Positions 11,718-19,627 of a stretch of 64,000 nt of DNA are shown one piece after another. Every line of letters starts with the position of its first letter. Within the stretch, counting starts at the first letter, position 1. The notes below the pieces were generated by a model that saw nothing but the letters and a program-made list of their open reading frames with translations, searched no databases and was not told the DNA's origin. The position numbers and the translations under genes are program-made. Origin of the DNA: CAIRTM01 sp963723235 (lineage in GTDB: Bacteria; Desulfobacterota; WTBG01; CAIYCZ01; CAIRTM01); contig CAVRPV010000017.1 of NCBI GenBank assembly GCA_963723235.1, positions 124,001 to 188,000 on the forward strand, written 5' to 3'.

Positions 11718-11746
11718 AGTTTATATTTTTTCAGATAAAAAATCAA
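11718..11746 (-). promoter_or_regulatory. Sigma-70-type promoter for tRNA-Thr/Tyr/Gly/Thr-tuf
   Basis: Minus strand TTGATT (11741-11746), 17-base spacer, TAAACT (11718-11723), 11 bases before the 5' end of tRNA-Thr(TGT). The surrounding 195-base gap is AT-rich and holds no gene. Confidence 0.5.
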
Positions 11747-11903
11747 CTATTATTTTGAATAAAACACGCGGTTGCATGATTATTTTGATTCCTGCACGCC
11801 TGATCCGGCAGCATATCAAAAGAAATCAAGCTGAAAACCATTACTTCAGCAGATATGTGATACTTGAAAGCCGCGGTATTCTTCCAAGTAAATTCTTCGG
11901 CAG

Positions 11904-11978
11904 TGGTGGGCGATACTGGATTTGAACCAGTGACTTCTACCGTGTGAAGGTAGCACTCTCCCGCTGAGTTAATCGCCC
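11904..11978 (-). tRNA. tRNA-Val (anticodon CAC)
   Basis: 75 bases with encoded CCA. Acceptor stem GGGCGAT/ATCGCCC, anticodon arm CTACC-TTCACAC-GGTAG, T-loop GTTCAAATC. It lies about 200 bases upstream of the tRNA-Thr/Tyr/Gly/Thr cluster and seems to be a separate unit. Confidence 0.96.
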
Positions 11979-11999
11979 CCATTATTAGTAAAGTATGGC

Positions 12000-12029
12000 A
12001 GTATATAACCTACGCACATCAAAAATCAA
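12000..12029 (-). promoter_or_regulatory. Sigma-70-type promoter for tRNA-Val
   Basis: Minus strand TTGATT (12024-12029), 18-base spacer, TATACT (12000-12005), 22 bases before the tRNA 5' end. Nothing else was recognised between here and the ASKHA gene that ends at 12184. Confidence 0.5.
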
Positions 12030-12183
12030 GTTTTTTATATGCTGATATCAAAAAAAAAGAACTCCTGGAGAGCATACACCTTTTAATAAAAGGGCGGCAG
12101 GACCCACTGAAGAGAAAAACAGTATCGTCTGGATCAGCCAACCTTCAGAGACACGTATAGTCACCAGTCTTACGAAAAAACAG

Positions 12184-13995
12184 CTAAAACTGCAGGGTAT
12201 GCTGCGGCGGGTCATTATCCGGACAGAGAATAGAGACCACCCCCCGAGCCAGTTCCCCGGCTTCATCCGCTATGGTTTTATCAAGCAGTGCCAACTGAAG
12301 GCCCTGTTTGGAGGCATTACCGATAAAAACGATATGCTCAGCCAGGACAGCAGGAACAAAGCCAAGAGTGATCAGAACATGCTCTTTCAGTGGGCCTCCA
12401 AGCGCACCGCTGACAAGCACACGGCAGATATCCCCGAACACTATACCGACCTGTGCGCAAAGATACTCCAGCATGGCAGCAACACGCACCCTCGCCTCGA
12501 TCAGTTTGAAAATATCCTGGTGGGTAACATAGATGTCCGTCGAAAACTCACCCTCATCGCTGAACAGCACAATCGCGGGCTCACCATCAATCGTGGTTAT
12601 GCGTTTTTTAAAAAACTCCCCGCAGTCATCCGCTCCCTGCATGAAATTACCGCATGGATCAAGCATACCTGTTTCACGCAAACAGGCGACAAGTTCAAGC
12701 AGTCCACTGCCGCATACCCCGCGCGCCAGGCTTTCACCGATAACAGCAACCGTGAGATCACCCGCATCATCCAGATTCACACCATTGATAGCTCCGTTTT
12801 CAGGACGCATGCCGCAACTCAGGCCTGCTCCGTCAAGCACTGACGTGCGATCAACAACAGTCGCAAATAAACGACCCTGGTGATACAGGACTGCCTTGGT
12901 ACTGCCGCCCAGATCAAGCAGCAGGGTTGTCTCATCACTGCGATGCAGGCGCGTGGCAAGTATGGCCGCAGTGATGTCAGCCCCGGCATATGCGCTGATA
13001 ACCGGCATGAGCGCAATGCCGGCCTGAGCCGTTGAACGTATATCAAGCTGCCCGGCGGTAAATCGAGCGAAGGCGTTGTCTCCTGCTGCGTGTTGCTCAA
13101 GCAAAGCGGGGGCTCTCATCAAAAACAGATGCAGCATTCCGGTTGCGCCGGCAACAAGGATCTCATAGACCTGTTGCGGCGAAACACTACAGGCTACGCA
13201 CAATTCATAAATGAGGATATCTATGCGCAGAATGATTTCCTCATTTAAAATCTCGAGATTGAGCGCATCCTCCTCCACCATGGCCAGCCGGGCTTCATAC
13301 GTATCCCCCAGCTCGATCTGAGGGTTGCTGTCCGTGACCACTGCGATTTTTCGTCCGCGCAGGGCATCAATTAAGGATACCTCAAGCGTGTTTGTCCCCA
13401 GGTCAACGGCAACAGCGTACAGGGCAGCGCTTGTGTCTCCCGGCTCAAGAGCAATCAGGCGCTCGTCAAGAAAAACAGCAGTCCAGAGGTCATGTGCCCC
13501 GGAACAGTTCATCCCGCAATCCGCCGCCTGCACATCCAGGCCCGCACGGGAAACCCCCAACCCTGCGTCAAGAGCGGCCTTCAGGAGCATGTCAGTATCC
13601 GGGGGCAACCCGTCATCTGATCCAATCACAATCTTCTGCAAACGGGCACTTCCCTGACAGTCGACAGCCTCATCAAGCAGCTCAATCGTGAAGGGGCGCT
13701 TGTATTGAATCTCCACCTGGCTGTCCTGCACAACCCGGGCCTGACAGGCAAGCCGGATGCCGCGGGCAAGCTCCGCATCACTCAGACAACCCTTCTCGGT
13801 TGCCGTCAGCGGACCCATGCGCTGAAGACTACGCACCTTGCACTTGCGGCAGATTCCCTCAGCCCCGCAGGAGAAGAAAAGCTGAATGTGTTCAGGATTT
13901 TCCTCACCGATTGTTTCGAAAATGGTTTTGAGATGTTCAACCCTGATGCTTTTATTTTCAGGCAGGAATGTTACGCTATGATATTTAACAGCCAT
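12184..13995 (-). CDS. Ferredoxin/ASKHA (DUF4445) protein, RACo-like corrinoid activator family
   Basis: A 603-residue protein with an N-terminal plant-type [2Fe-2S] ferredoxin domain (cysteines C43, C49, C52, C84). It is followed by a linker and a large ASKHA ATPase-fold domain: DLGTNTLE near residue 198, LLLDLGGSTKAV in the middle, VSGALGGPL near the end. Characterised members (RACo, RamA-like) reductively reactivate cobalamin in corrinoid methyltransferases using ATP. That is known for the family; the substrate here is not evident because no corrinoid protein or methyltransferase is nearby. The Shine-Dalgarno is weak. It lies 43 bases upstream of panC on the same strand. Confidence 0.85.
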   Translation of the reverse strand: MAVKYHSVTFLPENKSIRVEHLKTIFETIGEENPEHIQLFFSCGAEGICRKCKVRSLQRMGPLTATEKGCLSDAELARGIRLACQARVVQDSQVEIQYKRPFTIELLDEAVDCQGSARLQKIVIGSDDGLPPDTDMLLKAALDAGLGVSRAGLDVQAADCGMNCSGAHDLWTAVFLDERLIALEPGDTSAALYAVAVDLGTNTLEVSLIDALRGRKIAVVTDSNPQIELGDTYEARLAMVEEDALNLEILNEEIILRIDILIYELCVACSVSPQQVYEILVAGATGMLHLFLMRAPALLEQHAAGDNAFARFTAGQLDIRSTAQAGIALMPVISAYAGADITAAILATRLHRSDETTLLLDLGGSTKAVLYHQGRLFATVVDRTSVLDGAGLSCGMRPENGAINGVNLDDAGDLTVAVIGESLARGVCGSGLLELVACLRETGMLDPCGNFMQGADDCGEFFKKRITTIDGEPAIVLFSDEGEFSTDIYVTHQDIFKLIEARVRVAAMLEYLCAQVGIVFGDICRVLVSGALGGPLKEHVLITLGFVPAVLAEHIVFIGNASKQGLQLALLDKTIADEAGELARGVVSILCPDNDPPQHTLQF

Positions 13996-14038
13996 TGCTC
14001 AGTATATCTATCTATGACCGCTCAACCGGTGTTGCGTA

Positions 14039-14899
14039 TCAGGCCTTGCACCCATCCAAATGCAAAATAGCATTATCAATCAGCCTGGCTTTCTCAAAAA
14101 AAACCGCGACTGCCATGACAGCCTCACGTTCAAGGCTTTCAACGTCCTGCAGTGTTTCAGTATCGCACACCTTGATGTAATCTATGCGCCCGAGCGGCTC
14201 CGCACTGATGATATCACGGGCCAGATCGATCAAGGACCGTGCAGAGCGCTCACCGGCCTGTACATTGTTGCAGGCCGCATCAAGCGCGCGCGAAAGACAG
14301 CGTGCGGCCTCGCGCTCCGCCGGTCCCAGATATTTGTTGCGCGAACTCATGGCGATCCCGTCCGCTTCACGCACAATCGGAGCGCCAATAATATCAATAT
14401 CCATATTCAGGTCTTTCACCATACGCTTAATCACAACCAGCTGCTGGAAATCCTTTTGCCCGAAAACAGCGCATTGCGGCTTCACCGCATTAAACAGCTT
14501 AGCGACAACCGTGGCAACCCCTTCAAAATGCGTTGGCCGCGACAGCCCGCAGAGGTTACGGGTAACGTCGCGCACGCACACCGTTGTCTGATAACCGGAC
14601 GGATACATTTCGGATACGTGCGGATAAAACAGGCAATCTGCGCCCGCCGCAGCAACCATGCTGCGATCGCGCTCAAAATCACGTGGATATTTCTCGAAGT
14701 CCTCACCCGGACCGAATTGCGTCGGGTTTACAAAAATACTGACAACAAGCACATCCGCCTGCTGCCGGGCAATGCGCATAAGGCTCACATGGCCTTCGTG
14801 CAGAAATCCCATGGTGGGAACAAGGCCGATACGCTGACCGCGTCCATGGACCCGATCGGCATAGCGGTGCATGTCTGCAACGCTATGGAGTATGTTCAT
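14039..14899 (-). CDS. panC: Pantothenate synthetase
   Basis: Joins pantoate and beta-alanine with ATP in vitamin B5/CoA synthesis; cytoplasmic. 286 residues with the nucleotidyl-transferase motifs PTMGFLHEGHVSL (HxGH), FVNPTQFGPGEDFEKYPR and SSRNKYL. The frame is open to 14965, but the ATG at 14899 has an AGGGA upstream and fits the family length. It lies 82 bases downstream of panB, with which it works. Confidence 0.96.
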   Translation of the reverse strand: MNILHSVADMHRYADRVHGRGQRIGLVPTMGFLHEGHVSLMRIARQQADVLVVSIFVNPTQFGPGEDFEKYPRDFERDRSMVAAAGADCLFYPHVSEMYPSGYQTTVCVRDVTRNLCGLSRPTHFEGVATVVAKLFNAVKPQCAVFGQKDFQQLVVIKRMVKDLNMDIDIIGAPIVREADGIAMSSRNKYLGPAEREAARCLSRALDAACNNVQAGERSARSLIDLARDIISAEPLGRIDYIKVCDTETLQDVESLEREAVMAVAVFFEKARLIDNAILHLDGCKA

Positions 14900-14980
14900 G
14901 CCGAATAATCCCTGTAAAGTGATTGTGGCGTCAAACGTCTGAGAAAGCACCGTTTCCGACTGCAAAAAAATAGCCGGGCA

Positions 14981-15781
14981 CTACTTCATACAATAGTCAT
15001 CACTCGGAAACAGCCCTCCCCGGACCTCATCAATATAATCACCGACAGCTTTTGTTATGATATCCTCAAGCTGCACATATTGTTTGACAAACCGGGGACG
15101 AAAAGGTCCGCACAGTCCGAGAACATCATTGATCACAAGAACCTGTCCATCACACTCGCTGCCGGCGCCGATACCGATTGTGGGAATGGAAATAAGCTGC
15201 GTGATTTCCGCAGCCAGATCAGCCGGCATGCATTCAAGCACCACGCTGAAGGCCCCGGCCTCCTCAACCGCCATGGCGTCTGCAATAAGCTTCTGACGCT
15301 GCTGTTCCTCGCGACCCTGAACCCGGAACCCTCCCATGCGATGAACCGACTGGGGGGTAAGGCCGATATGCGCCATAACAGGGATATCAGCCTGGGCTAT
15401 AGCACGGATAACGGGCGCCGCATTAACGCCGCCCTCAACCTTGACCGCCTCCGCGCCTGCCTGCTTTATCAAGCGGCCGGCGTTACGCAATGCATCTTCA
15501 CAGGAGACCTGATATGACATAAACGGCATATCCGCCACGACAAACGAGCGCGTTCGCCCACGCACGACAGCCTGCGTATGCCGAACCATGTCATCCATGC
15601 TCACCGGCAGTGTATTTTCAAACCCCAGAATAACATTGCCAAGCGAATCGCCGACCAGAATCATGTCAACTTCGCATGCATCAAGTATCCTGGCAATCTG
15701 CACGTCATAAGCTGTCAGCATGGTAATTTTGCGGCCTTCCTGTTTATAGCGCAGAATATCAAGTACTGTGATTTTTTTCAT
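14981..15781 (-). CDS. panB: 3-methyl-2-oxobutanoate hydroxymethyltransferase
   Basis: Forms ketopantoate from alpha-ketoisovalerate and methylene-tetrahydrofolate. 266 residues with the conserved MLTAYDVQIARI, VGDSLGNVILG and VKVEGG segments. Two in-frame ATGs exist. The first (15787) abuts the AGGAGG Shine-Dalgarno, while the second (15781) is 6 bases from it, so I chose the second. Read first in a panB-panC pair; the upstream neighbour is separated by a terminator. Confidence 0.96.
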   Translation of the reverse strand: MKKITVLDILRYKQEGRKITMLTAYDVQIARILDACEVDMILVGDSLGNVILGFENTLPVSMDDMVRHTQAVVRGRTRSFVVADMPFMSYQVSCEDALRNAGRLIKQAGAEAVKVEGGVNAAPVIRAIAQADIPVMAHIGLTPQSVHRMGGFRVQGREEQQRQKLIADAMAVEEAGAFSVVLECMPADLAAEITQLISIPTIGIGAGSECDGQVLVINDVLGLCGPFRPRFVKQYVQLEDIITKAVGDYIDEVRGGLFPSDDYCMK

Positions 15782-15893
15782 AACCATCCTCCTGATCCGA
15801 CAGGGTCATATGCACATACCTTACAGCCCGGTAAGTATATATCAGGCAGCACGCTCACGCTACAAAAAAACCGTGGGTGGTTGCACCAGGCAG

Positions 15894-15926
15894 CAAAAAA
15901 GCCCTCCCGATCACAGAAGAGCTTTT
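15894..15926 (-). terminator. Intrinsic terminator after the BFN-domain gene
   Basis: On the minus strand AAAAGCTCTTC (15916-15926) pairs with GGGAGGGCTTTT (15897-15908) around a short loop, followed by a T-run. It begins about 25 bases after the stop at 15950 and separates this unit from panB. Confidence 0.75.
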
Positions 15927-15949
15927 CAATTCGATACACTGCATATCCG

Positions 15950-16399
15950 TCAGTGCACCGTATCCTTCGGTTCCATTTGTTGAAACAGATCATCCAGCTC
16001 ATCCGCCATTTTATCCTCAAGATGGCTGCTGACAAATATCGACGAGCCGACGCGTATTGCCAAGGCAATCGCGTCGCTTGGGCGGGAATCAATCATAAGT
16101 TGCTGATCGTCTTTTACAAGGCAGAGTACAGCCAGATAGGTATTTTCACGAACATCGGTGATCACAACGCGTTCAACGACCGCACCCAGGCTTTTGATCA
16201 CCTGCGTCATGAGATCATGCGTCAAGGGCCGAGGAGTCCAGGCCGATTCAAGGCCCAGTGCAATGGCACTTCCCTCACACTGCCCTACCCAGATTGAGAG
16301 CACCCGACCGGTTTCGCGAGACTGCAGGGCAACCTTATATTGCCCGGTAGCTAAATCCGGTACGGATTCGCGCACCGTGACCTCAATGAGATCTTCCAT
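15950..16399 (-). CDS. Bifunctional nuclease (BFN, DUF151) domain protein
   Basis: A 149-residue single-domain protein of the BFN/DUF151 family. Members are common in many bacteria and some have reported RNase and DNase activity, but the cellular role is not settled. The conserved core is visible as GLESAWTPRPLTHDL followed by MIDSRPSDAIALAIR. A GTG codon precedes the chosen ATG; AGGGG lies 8 bases upstream of that ATG. The gene is 29 bases after the HD-GYP gene and ends in a strong terminator, so the two form a two-gene operon. Confidence 0.85.
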   Translation of the reverse strand: MEDLIEVTVRESVPDLATGQYKVALQSRETGRVLSIWVGQCEGSAIALGLESAWTPRPLTHDLMTQVIKSLGAVVERVVITDVRENTYLAVLCLVKDDQQLMIDSRPSDAIALAIRVGSSIFVSSHLEDKMADELDDLFQQMEPKDTVH

Positions 16400-16428
16400 C
16401 ACAGCAACCCCTGAAGGTCCCGACGCAC

Positions 16429-17259
16429 TCAGTGCACCTGATGGCTTCGTTCCCGAATGACATCAACACAGGCCGCAACAACGCCGGGGTCAAATTGATT
16501 GCCGGAACCGTTTTGAATTTCACTCAGGGTATCCTCTACCGAAAGAGGTGCCCGGAATGAAAGATCGGATCTCAGAAAATCAAAAGCATCCGCTACCGAA
16601 ATAATACGGGCGTTAAGTTCAATAGCATCGCCGCCGATCCCGTCCGGATAGCCTTTACCGTTGTAAAACTCATGATGATGCCTGATGACGGGCGCTGTAC
16701 AGCGCAGGTATTCAACGCCGGAAACGATCTTCTCGCCGATTTCAGAATGTTTTTTAATGGTGTAAAATTCCTGCTCAGTCAGGCGTCCGGGCTTGCCGAG
16801 GATGACATCGCTGATACCGATTTTACCCACATCATGCAGGAGAGCCGCCAGTCTCAGTTCGTGCATATCTTTTTCCGACACACCCATGCGCGTTCCCACC
16901 AGACAGGATACCTGGGCAACCCGAGAGGAATGGCCGGACGAGAGAATATCGCGCATATCAAGCGCTTTAATCAAAGCTTCAACCGTTTCAACTAACGTGC
17001 CCACCAACCCGGTATATGCAGTCCATAAATCATCTCTTGAAAGGCTTTGCGGTTCCCTGCTGTCAGTAGCAATAAAACCAATACTCTGCAGATCCTGCCG
17101 ACGGATACGGTGATGCCCTCCAGGGGTTTTTAAGGCCTGCAGCCTGCCTGAATATATATAATTTTTTATCGTCTGCGTTGTAACCTTCAAAAGTGCTGCG
17201 GCTTCGCGTGTGTTAAGAATCTCCTTTGAGAGGATATCGTCCGGCTGTCTCTTTCTCAT
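16429..17259 (-). CDS. HTH-HD-GYP protein (putative DNA-binding c-di-GMP phosphodiesterase)
   Basis: 276 residues in two parts. Residues ~15-60 are a MerR/excisionase-type winged helix-turn-helix (LNTREAAALLKVTTQTIKNY...GGHHRI). Residues ~105-260 are an HD-GYP domain with HD at 142-143 (LLHDVGKIG), HHH at 194-196 and GYP at 203-205. HD-GYP domains hydrolyse cyclic di-GMP. The fusion suggests a regulator that combines DNA binding with second-messenger turnover, which is inference. Start: ATG at 17259 with AAGAAGGGC upstream. Expressed from the near-perfect promoter at 17342-17370. Confidence 0.88.
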   Translation of the reverse strand: MRKRQPDDILSKEILNTREAAALLKVTTQTIKNYIYSGRLQALKTPGGHHRIRRQDLQSIGFIATDSREPQSLSRDDLWTAYTGLVGTLVETVEALIKALDMRDILSSGHSSRVAQVSCLVGTRMGVSEKDMHELRLAALLHDVGKIGISDVILGKPGRLTEQEFYTIKKHSEIGEKIVSGVEYLRCTAPVIRHHHEFYNGKGYPDGIGGDAIELNARIISVADAFDFLRSDLSFRAPLSVEDTLSEIQNGSGNQFDPGVVAACVDVIRERSHQVH

Positions 17260-17610
17260 GGCAAAGCCCTTCTTCTTTAATTAATTGAATAAAACCATCG
17301 TATATTTTTTTGCACTTTTTATTGTGCTATGTATATAATACAGTATAATTAATTACTTTAAAACTGTCAACTGTTTTATTACGAAAATATTGGCTCTGCA
17401 TAAACACTCAGAAATACTATAAACCATTAAAATCAATAAACATAAACATAACAAAATAAACATAACAAACCGCTTGTGCAACACGGCAACCTATACTACA
17501 TTCTTTATATATCAAAATTTTCCAGCAAATTCAAAATAAAATTTATGTTATTTTTATGTAAATAAAAATTAAAAAATACAAATTATTATAACCGCAAGCG
17601 ATTTCCAGAC
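17260..17610. other. AT-rich divergent intergenic region
   Basis: A 351-base spacer between the divergent HD-GYP and M48 genes, much more AT-rich than its surroundings. It holds the minus-strand promoter listed separately and a perfect 14-base tandem repeat (ATAAACATAACAAA at 17442-17455 and 17456-17469), which could be an operator. I see no clear plus-strand promoter and no small gene. Confidence 0.7.
17342..17370 (-). promoter_or_regulatory. Near-consensus sigma-70 promoter for HD-GYP/BFN operon
   Basis: Minus strand TTGACA (17365-17370), exactly 17 bases, TATACT (17342-17347). It lies about 80 bases upstream of the HD-GYP start codon. Confidence 0.85.
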
Positions 17611-18906
17611 ATGAATCCCTACCTTATTATTGTTCTTGCATTCATTCTGTTGAGTTCTTTACTGAACCTGATAACAGAGCGGCTCAACCTCAAATGCATT
17701 CAAACCAGTTTGCCGGAAGAGTTCCAAGACTGTTATGATGCTGAAAAATATAAAAAGGCGCAAATGTATCTGCGTGAAACAACCGGATTCTCGCTGCTAA
17801 CCGACATGCTGACCACAACCGTAACGGTTATCTTCATCCTGCTGGGCGGCTTTAATCTGTTTGACACGGCCGCACGCAGCTTCGGACTGGGCAGTATCCT
17901 GACCGGCCTGGTGTATGCAGCCCTGCTGCTTGCGGCGACAGGGCTTTTTAACCTGCCGTTTTCAGCCTACTCAACCTTTGTAATTGAAGCGAAATACGGA
18001 TTCAACACAACAACCGTCAAAACCTTCCTCGCGGATATCATAAAAATCTGTTTACTCTGTGCGCTCCTTGGCGGACCGCTGCTGGGCCTGGTGCTTTGGT
18101 TGTTTGAACAAACAGAAGGGCTTGCCTGGCTCTACTGCTGGGCATCTCTGTGCGCGTTTCAGTTTTTTCTGCTGTTTGCGGCTCCGGTCATCATCATGCC
18201 CCTTTTCAACAAATTTATACCCATGCCGGAAGGCGCATTAAAAGACGGGCTTTCATCCTATGCCCGATCGCAGAATTTCAAAATGCAGGGGCTGTTTACC
18301 ATGGACGGATCAAAGCGATCCTCAAAATCAAATGCGTTTTTTAGCGGCATAGGCCGCTTCCGGCGCGTTGTGCTTTTTGACACCCTTATAGCAAAGCACA
18401 GCCTGCCGGAACTGTTGGTGATTGTCGCCCACGAAATCGGTCATTACAAAAAAAAACACATCCTCAAGCATCTGGGCATGTCCCTGGCCACCAGCGGCCT
18501 TATGTTCTACATCCTGTCTGTTTTTCTGGAAAACCCGCTCCTGTTCGCTGCGTTTAAAATGGAGCATATTTCAATCTACGCAAGCCTGGTTTTTTTCGGA
18601 TTCCTGTACGCACCGCTGGATATGCTGCTGTCCATTGCCGGCAACGCGCTTTCGCGCCGCAACGAATATGAAGCCGACCGCTTCGCCGCTGATACGACCG
18701 GCATGCCGGAGGCCATGATCAGCGCCTTGAAAAAACTCAGCATAGACAATCTCTCCAACCTGACACCGCATCCCCTCAAGGTAGTAGTATCATACTCGCA
18801 CCCGCCGGTGCTGGCACGCATTCAGGCGCTGCAACAGCTCAGCCGGGACAAACCACCCGACCCTGCGCACACGGAGACCAGAATTACGGCAGACGCAGGT
18901 ATATAA
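17611..18906 (+). CDS. M48 family zinc metalloprotease (Ste24/CAAX protease type)
   Basis: A 431-residue integral membrane protease with several N-terminal hydrophobic segments (first at residues ~3-20). The zinc motif HEIGH is at residues 274-278 and the third ligand lies in NEYEADRFA (E354). The N-terminal CAAX-protease-1 domain places it with Ste24-like enzymes. In bacteria these probably act in membrane protein quality control, since prenylated proteins are not expected. No good Shine-Dalgarno precedes the ATG. The 3' end overlaps the convergent tlyA gene by 23 bases. Confidence 0.93.
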   Translation: MNPYLIIVLAFILLSSLLNLITERLNLKCIQTSLPEEFQDCYDAEKYKKAQMYLRETTGFSLLTDMLTTTVTVIFILLGGFNLFDTAARSFGLGSILTGLVYAALLLAATGLFNLPFSAYSTFVIEAKYGFNTTTVKTFLADIIKICLLCALLGGPLLGLVLWLFEQTEGLAWLYCWASLCAFQFFLLFAAPVIIMPLFNKFIPMPEGALKDGLSSYARSQNFKMQGLFTMDGSKRSSKSNAFFSGIGRFRRVVLFDTLIAKHSLPELLVIVAHEIGHYKKKHILKHLGMSLATSGLMFYILSVFLENPLLFAAFKMEHISIYASLVFFGFLYAPLDMLLSIAGNALSRRNEYEADRFAADTTGMPEAMISALKKLSIDNLSNLTPHPLKVVVSYSHPPVLARIQALQQLSRDKPPDPAHTETRITADAGI

Positions 18907-19627
18907 AAAATTCACGGTTGCCCTTCTGCCCGGTAATGGGGGATTCCAGTATGCCGGCCACCTGCATGCCCAGCGCGTGCACACTGCTGATCAGTTTCTT
19001 AAATACCGCCTGATACTGTTTTTCATCGCGCACAATGCCGCCGCTTTCAAGCCCGTGCGGATTAACTTCAAATTGCGGCTTCACCAGGGCCAGTATCTGT
19101 CCCTGCGCGGGCAACAGGGCCATAACAGGCGGCAGTATCCCTTTAAGTGAGGCAAACGAGGCATCGATAACAGCACAATCCGGGGCGGGTTGCAGCATGT
19201 CAGGTTTGACCGCGCGGATATTGGTGCGTTCAAGCACCACAACCCGCGAATCCTGCCGCAGCTTCCAGGCCAACTGGCCATAGCCGACATCAACGGCAAA
19301 CACAACCCGGGCTCCGTGCTGCAGCAAACAGTCGGTGAATCCTCCGGTAGAGGCGCCAACATCAATTACGGCTTTGTCCTGAACGGAAATCTGAAAGGCG
19401 TCGAGCGGAGCGGCAAGCTTATCACCGCCCCGGCTGACATAGCGTCCATGCGCTGTTTTCAATCGCACGTGCGCCTGCGGTAATATCAACGTGCCGGGTT
19501 TATCAATGAGGTGATCATTGACCACAACATCACCGGCCATGATAGCGGCCCGGGCCGATGCCTCATCAGGCGCATGCCCCTGCTGCACCAGCAGCATATG
19601 CAGCGGAATTTTTCCGCGCGGGGTCAC
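18884..19627 (-). CDS. tlyA: TlyA family rRNA (cytidine-2'-O)-methyltransferase
   Basis: 247 residues with an N-terminal S4 RNA-binding domain (to residue ~60) and a FtsJ-like Rossmann methyltransferase domain (VIDVGASTGGFTDCLL, KPQFEV). Family members methylate 16S/23S rRNA, and some are called haemolysins on older evidence. The start overlaps the dxs stop by 4 bases (ATGA), indicating translational coupling in the xseA-xseB-ispA-dxs-tlyA run. Confidence 0.94.
   Translation of the reverse strand: MTPRGKIPLHMLLVQQGHAPDEASARAAIMAGDVVVNDHLIDKPGTLILPQAHVRLKTAHGRYVSRGGDKLAAPLDAFQISVQDKAVIDVGASTGGFTDCLLQHGARVVFAVDVGYGQLAWKLRQDSRVVVLERTNIRAVKPDMLQPAPDCAVIDASFASLKGILPPVMALLPAQGQILALVKPQFEVNPHGLESGGIVRDEKQYQAVFKKLISSVHALGMQVAGILESPITGQKGNREFFIYLRLP

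Noticed and set aside
12030..12183. Small genes on either strand between tRNA-Val and the ASKHA gene
   Set aside because: Open frames here lack ribosome-binding sites and family features; a T-run without a clean stem was also not convincing as a terminator.
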